Source of the DNA: Taibaiella helva | GTDB lineage: Bacteria > Bacteroidota > Bacteroidia > Chitinophagales > Chitinophagaceae | DNA: 64,000 nt | Assembly: GCF_003545695.1 (NCBI RefSeq) | Contig: NZ_QUZZ01000004.1 | Span: 248,001 to 312,000, forward strand | Direction: 5' to 3' | In this document: in pieces, positions 45,156 through 53,817 of the stretch | How positions within the stretch are numbered: position 1 is the first letter of the stretch | How the letters are laid out: each line of letters begins with the position of its first letter | Notes under the pieces: generated by a model | What the model was told of the DNA's origin: nothing | Databases searched by the model: none | Seen by the model: only the letters and a program-made list of their open reading frames with translations | Translations under genes and position numbers: made by a program

Positions 45156-45842
45156 TTACTGTTTAAAATCTTCCTGTGCCTTATAATAATCTTCGGGCAC
45201 GCCGATATCGATGAAATAGGTGTCGCTTACAAAGCCCTGCAAAGTTCCCTTGCCCGCTTCCGGTTCCAGGAATTCTTTTTCAAAAGAAAACTTTTCAGGA
45301 AAGGCGGCCAGGTTAGCCTGCCCCTTGTTCAGCAGGTAAACGCCCCCGTTGATCAGGCCTGCTTCCCGGAATTGCTTTTCTTCGAAGGCGGTAATTTCTT
45401 CAGCCGCATCGAGCTGCACCGCGCCGTAGCGTTCAAAATCCCGCATGGGCTTCAGGGCCAGCATCGCTTTGTGCCGGGGATCGAAGGCCTGATTCATCGC
45501 CCGCAGGTCTACAGCAAACATCGTATCGCCGTTCAGGATAAAGACCTCACGCTCTTTGGATTTCATCAATGCCCTGCGGATACCACCTCCTGTGCCCAAA
45601 GGTTCGGGCTCCAGCACCCAGCTGGTTTTGAAGGTGTATGCTTTCTGCCGCAGGTATTCGATTACCGCTTCGGATCTGTAACCGAGCGAGAAAATAACGT
45701 GATCGGCAAATTGCTGCTCCAGGTATTGCAATACATGCGACAGGAATGGCACTCCGGCCACCGGCGCCATGCACTTGGGCACATCGTTTACCACACCGCT
45801 CAACCGCGTACCAAGCCCGCCGGCCAGAATAATACACTCCAT
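45156..45842 (-). CDS. hddC: D-glycero-alpha-D-manno-heptose 1-phosphate guanylyltransferase-type nucleotidyltransferase
   Basis: 228 residues. The nucleotide loop IILAGGLGTRLSGVVNDVPKCMAPV, LGYRSEAVIEY, PLGTGGGIRRAL, LNGDTMF and IDIGVPEDYYKAQ are typical of HddC-type sugar-1-phosphate nucleotidyltransferases. The specificity is supported by gmhB 7 bases downstream and gmhA 31 bases upstream on the same strand. Confidence 0.82.
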   Translation of the reverse strand: MECIILAGGLGTRLSGVVNDVPKCMAPVAGVPFLSHVLQYLEQQFADHVIFSLGYRSEAVIEYLRQKAYTFKTSWVLEPEPLGTGGGIRRALMKSKEREVFILNGDTMFAVDLRAMNQAFDPRHKAMLALKPMRDFERYGAVQLDAAEEITAFEEKQFREAGLINGGVYLLNKGQANLAAFPEKFSFEKEFLEPEAGKGTLQGFVSDTYFIDIGVPEDYYKAQEDFKQ

Positions 45843-45873
45843 TGTTTCGCTGAAAATAAGGGAGAAAAGCGCT

Positions 45874-46455
45874 TCAGGAAACGAGGAACAAACGTTCTTC
45901 CGTCAGCTGGCAAATAATATGACCGATGGTGATATGGCATTCCTGTATCCTGGGCGTATCGTTGCTGGGAATATTAATGAGATAATCGCAAAGCGGCTTC
46001 ATCTTACCACCGCTTTCGCCGGTAAAGCCAACCGTGATCACACCCATTTCCTTTGCCAGCTCAAATGCTTTAAGGATATTGGCTGAATTGCCAGAAGTGC
46101 TGAGCCCTACCAGGATATCTCCTGCTTTGCCCATACCTTTCAGCAGGCGACTGTAGACCAGCTCGTAGCCATAATCATTGGCCACTGCAGTAAGGTAAGA
46201 AGTGTTGCAATGCAGGGCTTCGGAGGGTAAAGGATTCCTGTCGGTATAGAAGCGGCCCGAAAACTCGGCCGCCAGATGCTGCGCATCGGCAGCGCTGCCG
46301 CCGTTGCCACAGAACAATACTTTATTCCCGGAAGAAAACGCCGTAATTATTTTCTCAGTTACTTCGTTCACGGTGGCGATCAGCTGCTCGTCGGCCAATA
46401 CCTGCTGCTTCACTTTTATGGATTGCTCGATGATATCAGCGATTCTTTGATTCAT
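45874..46455 (-). CDS. gmhA: Sedoheptulose 7-phosphate isomerase
   Basis: 193 residues of a single SIS domain: FCGNGGSAADAQHLAAEFSGRF, LVGLSTSGNSANILKAFELAKEMG and ECHITIGHIICQLTEE, all matching GmhA. It converts sedoheptulose 7-phosphate to D-glycero-D-manno-heptose 7-phosphate. Together with hddC and gmhB it makes up three of four steps; the kinase HddA is not in this cluster. Divergent from the nitroreductase with separate promoters. Confidence 0.92.
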   Translation of the reverse strand: MNQRIADIIEQSIKVKQQVLADEQLIATVNEVTEKIITAFSSGNKVLFCGNGGSAADAQHLAAEFSGRFYTDRNPLPSEALHCNTSYLTAVANDYGYELVYSRLLKGMGKAGDILVGLSTSGNSANILKAFELAKEMGVITVGFTGESGGKMKPLCDYLINIPSNDTPRIQECHITIGHIICQLTEERLFLVS

Positions 46456-46480
46456 ATTTATCGGAATGTTTGCGAATGGT

Positions 46481-46488
46481 CAAAAATA
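46481..46488 (-). promoter_or_regulatory. -7 promoter element of gmhA
   Basis: Minus-strand TATTTTTG lies 26 bases before the gmhA start. Confidence 0.5.
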
Positions 46489-46519
46489 GCAATTAATCAG
46501 AAACCCGCTCAATCTTTAG

Positions 46520-46527
46520 TACTTTTG
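46520..46527 (+). promoter_or_regulatory. -7 promoter element of the nitroreductase gene
   Basis: TACTTTTG followed by C lies 37 bases before the ATG at 46564. Confidence 0.55.
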
Positions 46528-46563
46528 CGCCGTTATTCTCAAAAGCTTAAAACCACAGGATCA

Positions 46564-47148
46564 ATGAACCAGGATTTCGAAACCATAGCCCGGATCATCA
46601 AAGACAGGCGTACCACCAAGGCTGCTGCCATGAACGGGCAGGTCATTCCGGATACAGCAATAGAACAACTTTTACAGCTGGCCGATTATGCGCCCACACA
46701 CGGCCGCACCGAGCCCTGGCGCTTTTTTGTATTCACCGGCGCCGGCCTGAAGCAGTTTTGCCAGGATCATGCACAGCTTTACTGGGATCATACGGCCGAA
46801 GAAAACCGCAAAGAGCAGACCTTTGAGAACCTGGCTCATGCAGGGGATATGGTCTCGCACCTGGTGGTCGCCGTGATGCGCCGAACACCGGAGACCAAGA
46901 TCCCCCTTATGGAGGAATATGCTGCGACGGCAGCTGCGATACAGAATGTATTGCTGGCGGTTGAAGCCAGTGGTATGGCCGCCATATGGAATACGGGCGG
47001 CATGGCGCTGAAGCCGGCTATGAAAACCTACCTGAAGCTACAGGAAGAAGACCAGGTGGTCGGCTTCCTGTACCTGGGTTACAGCGATCAGCCCCGCAAA
47101 GAGGCGGTGCGTAATATCCCCCTTACTGAAAAAATTGTCTGGGCCTGA
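46564..47148 (+). CDS. Nitroreductase family protein (YdjA-like)
   Basis: 194 residues from ATG 46564; the longer frame to 46276 runs through the gmhA gene and the promoter and is rejected. RRTTKAAAMNGQ binds the FMN phosphate, APTHGRTEPWRFFVF is the family signature, and AVEASGMAAIWNTG contacts flavin. This is close to YdjA-type FMN oxidoreductases. Electron acceptor unknown. ccmB follows after 49 bases. Confidence 0.87.
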   Translation: MNQDFETIARIIKDRRTTKAAAMNGQVIPDTAIEQLLQLADYAPTHGRTEPWRFFVFTGAGLKQFCQDHAQLYWDHTAEENRKEQTFENLAHAGDMVSHLVVAVMRRTPETKIPLMEEYAATAAAIQNVLLAVEASGMAAIWNTGGMALKPAMKTYLKLQEEDQVVGFLYLGYSDQPRKEAVRNIPLTEKIVWA

Positions 47149-47197
47149 GCCCTGAACGGAACTGTCCTCTTCCGGGGCAGTTCCGAAACCATTGCAC

Positions 47198-47854
47198 ATG
47201 TACCTGAAACAGATACTGACCCTCATCCGTAAAGATTTCCTGCTGGAATGGCGCCAGAAGCATACCTTTTTCGGCGTCATCCTTTATGTGGGCTGCACGG
47301 TGTTTGTGCTGTACATGATGGCCGGACAGCCGGAAAGCCGCATCTGGAACGCCTTGTTCTGGGTGGCACAATTGTTCGTCACGGTAAATACCGTGGCCAA
47401 GAGTTTCCTGCAGGAAGGCGAGGCCCGCATGCGCTATTACTTCACACTGGTCGCACCGGTGCAGTATATTCTGGCCAAAATGGTCTACAGTCTCGTGCTG
47501 ATGACCGCGATGATGTTCATCTCCCTGCTGCTGTTCCACTTGCTGCTCGGCAGCCCTGTAATCAGGATGGGTACCTTTATCGGTGTGGCCTGCCTGGGCG
47601 CTACCAGCCTGTCGCTCCTGTTTACCTTCCTGTCGGCTATTGCCGCACAGGCGAGGCAAAATGCGGCGCTGATGGCGATCCTGGGGTTTCCTATTGCCAT
47701 TCCCCTGCTGATGGTCCTGAGCAACCTGGCGCTGGGCGCTGTCGCCTCGGTGCAGCAGGAAGGCTGGTGGAGCATGGTTTGGGTCATGTTCGGACTGGAC
47801 GCCCTCATTGTCAGTCTCGCAGCCGTGCTGTTCCCCTTCTTGTGGAAGGAGTGA
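47198..47854 (+). CDS. ccmB: Heme exporter protein CcmB
   Basis: 218 residues from ATG 47198 with six membrane segments. The first part, ILTLIRKDFLLEWRQKHTFFGVILYVGCTVFVLYMM, is the CcmB start in Bacteroidota, and LFWVAQLFVTVNTVAKSFLQEGEARMRYYFTL is the conserved middle. It is the ABC permease for cytochrome c maturation. ccmA and ccmC are not here; in this phylum ccmB is often apart from ccmA. Confidence 0.88.
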   Translation: MYLKQILTLIRKDFLLEWRQKHTFFGVILYVGCTVFVLYMMAGQPESRIWNALFWVAQLFVTVNTVAKSFLQEGEARMRYYFTLVAPVQYILAKMVYSLVLMTAMMFISLLLFHLLLGSPVIRMGTFIGVACLGATSLSLLFTFLSAIAAQARQNAALMAILGFPIAIPLLMVLSNLALGAVASVQQEGWWSMVWVMFGLDALIVSLAAVLFPFLWKE

Positions 47855-47859
47855 TTGAG

Positions 47860-47897
47860 ATGTTAGACATTAGATGTTAGACATTAGATATTAGAAA
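47860..47897. repeat. TTAGAYATTAGAT-type short tandem repeat, copy 2
   Basis: Units GATGTTAGACATTA, GATGTTAGACATTA and GATATTAGAA follow directly after ccmB. A GGAATTT-rich stretch continues to about 47950. Same words as at 13244-13277. Confidence 0.7.
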
Positions 47898-48077
47898 TTG
47901 GATTTTGGTTTTCTGGAATTTGGAACTTGATTCCCGGAATTTGAATTTTGCTTTTACCCTCGGCCAGCTTTATCTTTTCTCTTACACCTCTATTACGAAC
48001 AAAGGTTGTACATTAGGCGTTTAGAAGCCACAGGCATACACAGACCGGCCTGCAACGCTTTTTAATCATCAGTCATT

Positions 48078-48386
48078 ATGGATACAGCAGCACTTCAGCG
48101 GGATATCTGCAAGGTGATTACCAGTATCGGCGGCTATATTAAATGGAAGAAGGAGTTTGGCCTGCCGGCGAGAATATATTACTTCCTTTCAGGTAAACAA
48201 CCCGTGATCAATATTGAAGCCCTGTTTCTCGGCGAGCGCTTTGCCGTGGTCATCGGTCAGAATAAAGGCAGGAAGAATTCGAATATGTTCAACTCCAGCG
48301 GTTACCGCATTATCGTCTGTGATACCCTCGCCGATTTCCGCAGGCAGTTCGATGCATTTAAGGCCCAAAAGTTATCGGATCGTTGA
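48078..48386 (+). CDS. Small protein of unknown function
   Basis: 102 residues with mixed alpha/beta character: ICKVITSIGGYIKWKKEFG, NIEALFLGERFAVVIGQNKGRK, and SSGYRIIVCDTLADFRRQFDAFK. The order of a helix, a strand with a central E, and a strand after a K-rich loop faintly recalls VRR-NUC/Holliday-resolvase-type nucleases, but I cannot confirm the catalytic residues. It stands alone before tRNA-Lys. Confidence 0.55.
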   Translation: MDTAALQRDICKVITSIGGYIKWKKEFGLPARIYYFLSGKQPVINIEALFLGERFAVVIGQNKGRKNSNMFNSSGYRIIVCDTLADFRRQFDAFKAQKLSDR

Positions 48387-48430
48387 CAACGCTGGTCGCA
48401 AATAAATTATCCGTGATTCAATAATTACTA

Positions 48431-48460
48431 TTTGATTAATTACAGGTTTTCTTACCTTTG
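48431..48460 (+). promoter_or_regulatory. Promoter of tRNA-Lys
   Basis: TTTG at 48431-48434 and TACCTTTG at 48453-48460, spaced by 18 bases, end 7 bases before the tRNA. Confidence 0.7.
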
Positions 48461-48467
48461 CGTCCCT

Positions 48468-48540
<73 letters not shown>

Positions 48541-48550
48541 CAACAATGTA

Positions 48551-48579
48551 AACACTTGCAGTAATGCAGGTGTTTTTTT
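48551..48579 (+). terminator. Terminator of tRNA-Lys
   Basis: Stem AACACTTGCA with TGCAGGTGTT (one G-T pair), loop GTAA, then seven T. Confidence 0.8.
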
Positions 48580-48665
48580 ATTGTTGAAACAGTTGATGTT
48601 GCTGCATTTGAGCCAATTTCCTCAAAATTTACTATAAAAACTTTTATCTACTCTAATAATCCTCA

Positions 48666-48708
48666 CAGGTGCTTTTTCAGGTGCCATGACATAAAATCAA
48701 GAGGTGCC
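48666..48708. repeat. Three AGGTGC direct repeats upstream of the integrase
   Basis: CAGGTGC (48666), CAGGTGCC (48678) and GAGGTGCC (48701) lie close together, 40-80 bases before the integrase ATG. They may be integrase arm-binding sites; this is a guess from position. Confidence 0.3.
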
Positions 48709-48745
48709 ATTTTTAACCTTTTAAGTTGCTAAAAATCAGCAACTA

Positions 48746-49967
48746 ATGCATTCAACACAAAATTTAAAAATACTATTTATGGTACTTAGTTCAAGAGCAA
48801 CTAAAGAAAGAGAAGTACCATTGCATTGCAGGTTAACCCTCAATAAACAACAGAAAAGGTTTTCTGTAGGAATTACAATCCCCAAACATATATGGCATCA
48901 GGATAAACAAAAGGTATCTGGCAAATCTCCCTTATCCCTTTCTGTCAATGCCAAAATTCAGGAGCTAACCAACAAAATTCAAACCATAGAAACACAACTT
49001 ATAAAAGATCAAGAAGAATACTCCATTGATGATATATTAAACAGGCTGTTCAACAGGAATAACACTCCTTTCAGAACTTTAATGGAGGTATATGACTACA
49101 AGTATAAGCAGATGAAAGAACTTGAAGGAAAGGCATACAAGACATCTACTATAATAAAATGTGTCCAAATGCAAAATTCAGTAAGAAATTTTCTGAAAAA
49201 GGTAAAAGGCATTAATGATATTCCAGTAACCAAGGTAGACACTAAATTTCTTAATGAATTTGAGCTTTATCTAAAGTCAGACAGGAATATGGCTGTAGCA
49301 TCTTATAATAAGACTATACAGAAACTTAAGGCAATGATGAAGCTTGCTTTTGATTATGGGACAATTCAAAGGCCTGCATTCCCTAACCACAGATTCAAGC
49401 ATGAAAAGCCTAAAGTAATATTTCTTACTATGGATGAACTGGCTGTACTGGAGCACTACAAATTTGCCCAAGACAGACTTACTTTAGTTAGGGATATATT
49501 CCTGTTCTCTGTATATACAGGACTGCACTATATGGATGCCATGAGCCTTAGAAACAGCAATATCATTAAAGGGGTAGATGGGAAATTTTGGATTTGTTAT
49601 ACAAGACAAAAAACAGATGTTGAAATTCACATTCCAATACTAGAAAGGACTCAAAAGCTGATCTTGCTTTTTAAGCAGAAATATAGCACAACAGATGAAA
49701 TTGTTCCCAGGTTCAGCAACCAGAAAATCAATAGCTATTTAAAAGAGATTGCAGAAATTGTAAGCATCAATAAGCCCTTTATCCCATAAAGTAGCCAGGA
49801 AAACATTTGGTTCCTTCCTATTATTTCATGATGTACCCATGAAGGTAGTAAGCAAGCTTATGGGACATAGTTCTGTACTAATTACAGAGCAGCATTATGC
49901 ACAAGTCGAATTGAAAAAGTTGGGAAATGAAATGGATAAAGTAAATACTATTTTAAATTTGTCTTAA
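48746..49967 (+). pseudogene. Tyrosine recombinase/integrase, frameshifted
   Basis: The first frame (48746-49789, 347 residues) has an N-terminal arm-binding part, a SAM-like core-binding domain and the catalytic domain up to the first arginine (FSVYTGLHYMDAMSL), then stops at TAA 49787. The frame starting at CAT 49785 continues with HKVARKTFGSFL (HxxR), KLMGHSSVLITEQHYAQV (G-H ... H-Y, with the catalytic Tyr) to 49967. One extra C in ATCCCAT explains the shift. The split separates the catalytic arginine from the H-R-H-Y set, so activity should be lost unless frameshifting occurs or the base is an error. Confidence 0.8.
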
Positions 49968-50007
49968 ACTGACAGAGGCAATCTATAACCCTATTAAATC
50001 ACTATGA

Positions 50008-51456
50008 ATGAAAAAGAAAGAGCACATACCAACTTATCTGAAACCTCTGCTATTCCACAAGAAACCACTAGAGATAGTTGAGTATTTCAGAAAGAACGTG
50101 AATGGCAAAATCAACAAAAAAAGTCTTTTAGCAACTGACCTAAATTCTAAGCTTATCCATAATAATAAAGGCTACAAATTAACATTCAGTTTAAACAGGC
50201 CAATTACTTCCAATCTTGTTGGTGAAGTAATTAAAAAGGTTGAATTTATAGAAAAGAAAGACACTTTTATAATTGATAGTCTTTTTCTAAATAGTACGAA
50301 TCTTGATGGGGATTATGAAGGGGCAATTAATGCCTTTTACTCCAAAGGATTTACAGTGAAGCAAGCTTACTACCATAGACTAATTATCCCTCTAGAAAAG
50401 GAAATAGCTTTTCACTTTAATCTAGAGGACTGCACATTCAACACAGACTTAGGATATGTTTCTAGAACTGGGGTTAAAGCACTAATTAATAGTGAGACTA
50501 TATACGCAAATGTAATTCATCAAGGCAGCCCCAAGAGATATTATCTATCTATTGAATCTCAGCTGAAACAGACATTTGAAGAATTCAGTGATAAAGCTTT
50601 TGCTGTTCAAAAGGGGATTGGTTATTTATGTGGACATCTAGCAGGAGGAGAAGGTTACTTCTTTGTATATTCAAAACAAAAGATGGAAATACCAAAATAC
50701 TATGGCTACCATGATATAAGGCCACCTATCAGAAGCATTTACACTCCTCTGCATACAAACCCTTATGGATATTTAGATAAAAAGAAGAACCTAGCTGAAA
50801 AATATTACAAAAATAAGACCCTACAGCCTGTTTCTTTTCATCAATTTAGCATTCTGTGCCAAAGGCTTTATGATTCTTTAGAATTTTCATCAGCAATTTT
50901 ATTAATGTTAGAGTCTTGCCTTGCAACTCTCCTATTCATGCCTGGAGGGTTTGCAATTGTTTTGGAAAATCTATCAGACATTATTATGGCTGATGATAAA
51001 CTTAAATTAGCACCAATAAAAGATAAAAATCTTAGCAAAACAATTAGAAAAGAATGTACTGACGTAGTTCAAAAGTACAGTGCATCAATTTCAAGCGAAG
51101 ATTTAAAAGTTTTGCTAGGTAGAATAGAGCAAATAAACCAAACAACAAATAAGGAAAGGCTTAGAGCTCCATTTAAAAAACTAGGAATATCTCTTTTACC
51201 AGAAGATATAAAAGTCTTAGAAAGTAGAAATGATTTCTTGCATGGAAGAGTCCCTGACTTCACCAACGAAGGTGCAACAAGATCTTTAGATAGAATAAAT
51301 CAAGACCTATACTATGCCTCAATGAGATTTTATACTCTCCTAAATATGTTAATTTTAAAGTGGATTGGTTTCGATAATTATGTACTGAATCATCCTAAAA
51401 TCAGAGAAATTCAATGTGGTATAAAATTAAAAGAAGACTACTATAGAAAACTTTAA
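50008..51456 (+). CDS. Unknown protein with C-terminal HEPN-like RNase motif (ApeA-like layout)
   Basis: 482 residues, not a family I can name with certainty. The first ~280 residues are mixed alpha/beta with LSIESQLKQTFEEF and GIGYLCGHLAGGEG. The last ~200 are helical and contain LESRNDFLHG, in which R407 and H412 form the R-x4-H motif of HEPN RNases. Large N-terminal domain plus C-terminal HEPN is the layout of ApeA-type and other abortive infection proteins. It is convergent with the AbiJ gene 13 bases away, which favours a defence role. Inference only. Confidence 0.5.
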   Translation: MKKKEHIPTYLKPLLFHKKPLEIVEYFRKNVNGKINKKSLLATDLNSKLIHNNKGYKLTFSLNRPITSNLVGEVIKKVEFIEKKDTFIIDSLFLNSTNLDGDYEGAINAFYSKGFTVKQAYYHRLIIPLEKEIAFHFNLEDCTFNTDLGYVSRTGVKALINSETIYANVIHQGSPKRYYLSIESQLKQTFEEFSDKAFAVQKGIGYLCGHLAGGEGYFFVYSKQKMEIPKYYGYHDIRPPIRSIYTPLHTNPYGYLDKKKNLAEKYYKNKTLQPVSFHQFSILCQRLYDSLEFSSAILLMLESCLATLLFMPGGFAIVLENLSDIIMADDKLKLAPIKDKNLSKTIRKECTDVVQKYSASISSEDLKVLLGRIEQINQTTNKERLRAPFKKLGISLLPEDIKVLESRNDFLHGRVPDFTNEGATRSLDRINQDLYYASMRFYTLLNMLILKWIGFDNYVLNHPKIREIQCGIKLKEDYYRKL

Positions 51457-51469
51457 TCAACAACTTATA

Positions 51470-52339
51470 TCAAGTGTCTGCTCTAGCAAAGTCAACCCCC
51501 ACTCTAATTGATTTTGAAATTAAATAGTTAATAAATGCGCTACATGATACTAGCATAAATTTTGCATCATCAAAGTCACAATTAGGTTCATCACTTAGGC
51601 TATGCCTTATACCATCACCATCACTAGTATAACCATATATCTGCTTAAATCCTCTTTCCAAAGACTGGTGAAGTTTAATCTTTCCTTTGATCTTATCTAA
51701 AGCTCCACCAAGTGAATCTTTTGCACCATTGGATATGACCTTAGCTAAAGATTCCACTGCTGAAATAGATTCCTTGATGGAGTTTCTATAGTCTGGATTT
51801 TTCCTATCTGACAATTTTTGCATTGCATCTCTTAAATGAATATTGGCACCCTTCAAAGCTGTATAGCTAATAGTCTGTCCCACTGCCAATTCATATTCGC
51901 TTATCTCTTCTGTATTAGCAATAGGAGCTATTTTATTATTTACAAATCTATAACCTGAAGCTTCTTTCTTTAAAGCTCTATTAAACATACTAACCATACC
52001 CTTAACTTCGAAGAAGTTATCAAAGTGCTCACTCCCAAGCTGAAAAACAGTGAATTCTATAAAGTCATAAAGTTCATACCATTGACAAGAAAAAAAATAG
52101 TTTCTTATGTGATTTATTAACTGAGAAAGGGTCCTAGGGGCAGTATCAATAGTGTTCTTAAAATACTCAGACCACAAATAGTCTCTGTAAAAAACTGTGA
52201 TATTTTTTTCCAATTTTAGCCTACCAACAACAAAAATGTCAAAAACATTCCATAGTGTATTCTTAAGATCACTATCAATCGATTCAATTTGAATATCTTT
52301 TCCTACAGGGATAAAACCAGTTCGCTGACTAAATTTCAT
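51470..52339 (-). CDS. AbiJ-NTD4-type abortive infection protein with HEPN-like C-terminus
   Basis: 289 residues. The N-terminal MKFSQRTGFIPVGKDIQIESID and LKNTLWNVFDIF match the AbiJ_NTD4 domain. The C-terminal half has YRNSIKESISAVESLAKVI, LGGALDKIKGKIKLHQSLERGFKQIYGYTSDGDGIRHSL and DDAKFMLVSCSAFINYL, the conserved partner domain in this family. AbiJ proteins are linked to phage-triggered growth arrest; the target is unknown. It starts 3 bases after the XRE regulator, so they form a tight operon. Confidence 0.75.
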   Translation of the reverse strand: MKFSQRTGFIPVGKDIQIESIDSDLKNTLWNVFDIFVVGRLKLEKNITVFYRDYLWSEYFKNTIDTAPRTLSQLINHIRNYFFSCQWYELYDFIEFTVFQLGSEHFDNFFEVKGMVSMFNRALKKEASGYRFVNNKIAPIANTEEISEYELAVGQTISYTALKGANIHLRDAMQKLSDRKNPDYRNSIKESISAVESLAKVISNGAKDSLGGALDKIKGKIKLHQSLERGFKQIYGYTSDGDGIRHSLSDEPNCDFDDAKFMLVSCSAFINYLISKSIRVGVDFARADT

Positions 52340-52342
52340 TAG

Positions 52343-52561
52343 CTAAGTTTCAAAAGGGAAAATAAAACCAAAAAACTCTTTAGGATGCACTTTTAGCTTT
52401 TCAGCCAAAAGAAAAATATGACTTATACTGGTATTTATAGTGCCAGTTTCAATCCTGCTGATTTGGGAGGGAGGCAAATCACAAAGATTAGCTAGTTCTT
52501 CCTGGGAAAGATTCTTAGCCTTTCTAAGTTCCCTTAGCCTCTCTCCCACAGCTTTCATACC
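52343..52561 (-). CDS. XRE-type helix-turn-helix repressor
   Basis: 72 residues from ATG 52561: AVGERLRELRKAKNLSQEELANLCDLPPSQISRIETGTINTSISHIFLLAEKL is a standard Cro/C1-type HTH domain. The frame is open to 52651, but that stretch carries a 16-bp palindromic operator and promoter sequences, so the shorter form is preferred. It probably represses itself and the AbiJ gene behind it. Confidence 0.82.
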   Translation of the reverse strand, partial: GMKAVGERLRELRKAKNLSQEELANLCDLPPSQISRIETGTINTSISHIFLLAEKLKVHPKEFFGFIFPFET

Positions 52562-52619
52562 TTTTATGTCTTTATAGTAACTCACCTGCCAAAATGAATA
52601 CTTTAGCAGGCCTAAAACC

Positions 52620-52635
52620 ATAGCAAATTTGCTAT
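52620..52635. promoter_or_regulatory. 16-bp palindromic operator between divergent promoters
   Basis: ATAGCAAATTTGCTAT is a perfect palindrome. It contains the -33 TTTG of the plus-strand promoter for 52681 and lies about 60 bases before the XRE start. It is a likely XRE binding site that would control both directions. Confidence 0.55.
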
Positions 52636-52659
52636 ATTTTGATTTACTCAATACATTTG
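52628..52659 (+). promoter_or_regulatory. Promoter of the four-gene island operon
   Basis: TTTG at 52628-52631 and TACATTTG at 52652-52659 are 20 bases apart, ending 21 bases before the ATG at 52681. Confidence 0.65.
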
Positions 52660-52680
52660 CTTACAAAAACTAAACCTATA

Positions 52681-53295
52681 ATGAAAACCTTAAAGCTTCT
52701 TATTGCTCTTTTATGTGGGGCAGTAATAGCATCAGCCCAAGACAATGAGTACAATTACCCTGTAGATAAAGAAACAGGAAAGATAACCTATGAAAAAACA
52801 AAAACAGTAGCAGGCACACAACACAACCTTTTTAAATATGGATTACAATTTGTCGCTAGCCAGAATTTTAATCGAGAAGTTGCTACTAAAACCAAAATGA
52901 GAAAAGTATTTTATACAACCATTGTAATAACCACTCCCATAACATATCAGGATGAGGAACAAGGCAAGATTTTTGGTAATGGTTTTTTTGATTTCGAATA
53001 TCGAGGAAAACAAAGGTTTGTTGTTACCTTCTCTTATAAGATTTATGTAAAAGACCAGGAATACAGATATGTATTTACAGATTTTGTTGTCAAAGAGTTT
53101 GTTGGCGCAGGAGAACCTATAGCAAAAAGGCATATCAATTCTGCCACAGCCCCCAATAGCAGTGCTAGGATATTAAGCTTTCCCTTAGAAGAATTTATTG
53201 AAAGAAGCAAGTATGCAGATAGTGATCAAATATTCAAGGACAATATTAAGCAACTCAAAACCCAGCTTGCTAAAGCAATGGCAGGTGACCTCTAA
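52681..53295 (+). CDS. Exported DUF4468-like protein (island copy)
   Basis: 204 residues from ATG 52681 with a signal peptide (LLIALLCGAVIASAQ). The mature part begins with YNYPVDKETGKITYEKTKTVAG, the DUF4468 start (strand, V-D-x-x-T-G-K-I-x-Y). The C-terminal part has ILSFPLEEFIERSKYA. Function unknown. It heads a run of same-strand genes with short gaps and may be co-transcribed with them. Confidence 0.6.
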   Translation: MKTLKLLIALLCGAVIASAQDNEYNYPVDKETGKITYEKTKTVAGTQHNLFKYGLQFVASQNFNREVATKTKMRKVFYTTIVITTPITYQDEEQGKIFGNGFFDFEYRGKQRFVVTFSYKIYVKDQEYRYVFTDFVVKEFVGAGEPIAKRHINSATAPNSSARILSFPLEEFIERSKYADSDQIFKDNIKQLKTQLAKAMAGDL

Positions 53296-53305
53296 AATAT
53301 TCATT

Positions 53306-53788
53306 ATGGGACTTTTCAGCACTTTATTTAATCGCAACAAAAGACAATGGATGATACAATGGGGAGAAGAATCATCAGCTTATATGAAGAGGGTTATAGA
53401 TGGATTTTTCATTAAGGATAATATTGATTTTGAGCTGTATATGGAAAACAACAGGGCTAATAACAAACTTATGTCCCTATGGAGACCACATTCAGGGTAT
53501 GAACATGATAGTGACCTAGAAAGTATAATTCCAATCAGACCATCACCAACCTTTAAAAAGTATTTCTCAGAAGAAGATTTTAGAGCCCCAGGAAATCCAG
53601 ATTGGTTTTACATTGGGTATCCAGATGTGGTAAAGTGGATACAAAAAAATATAAATCATTTCTCACATTGGGAAAAGAGATTTGAACAATATGAATTTGG
53701 AGAAAGTATTCCACTTGCATTCTTTAGAGAGGTGATTGATGAATATAAAAAGAATCATCAATTAGAATGTAAATTCAAAACCCAATAA
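53306..53788 (+). CDS. Island protein of unknown function (160 aa)
   Basis: The ATG at 53306 gives MGLFSTLFNRNKRQW, 10 bases after the previous gene; the frame is open further upstream inside that gene. The sequence is rich in Trp, Phe and Tyr (NPDWFYIGYPDVVKWIQ, FSHWEKRFEQYEFG) and has no signal peptide. No family recognised. AT-rich codons like its neighbours. Confidence 0.6.
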   Translation: MGLFSTLFNRNKRQWMIQWGEESSAYMKRVIDGFFIKDNIDFELYMENNRANNKLMSLWRPHSGYEHDSDLESIIPIRPSPTFKKYFSEEDFRAPGNPDWFYIGYPDVVKWIQKNINHFSHWEKRFEQYEFGESIPLAFFREVIDEYKKNHQLECKFKTQ

Positions 53789-53817
53789 GTTTTTATATTA
53801 AATAAGGAAGTTCAACA

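Noticed and set aside
46276-46563. N-terminal extension of the nitroreductase frame
   Set aside because: Runs antisense through gmhA and through both promoters; family start is at 46564.
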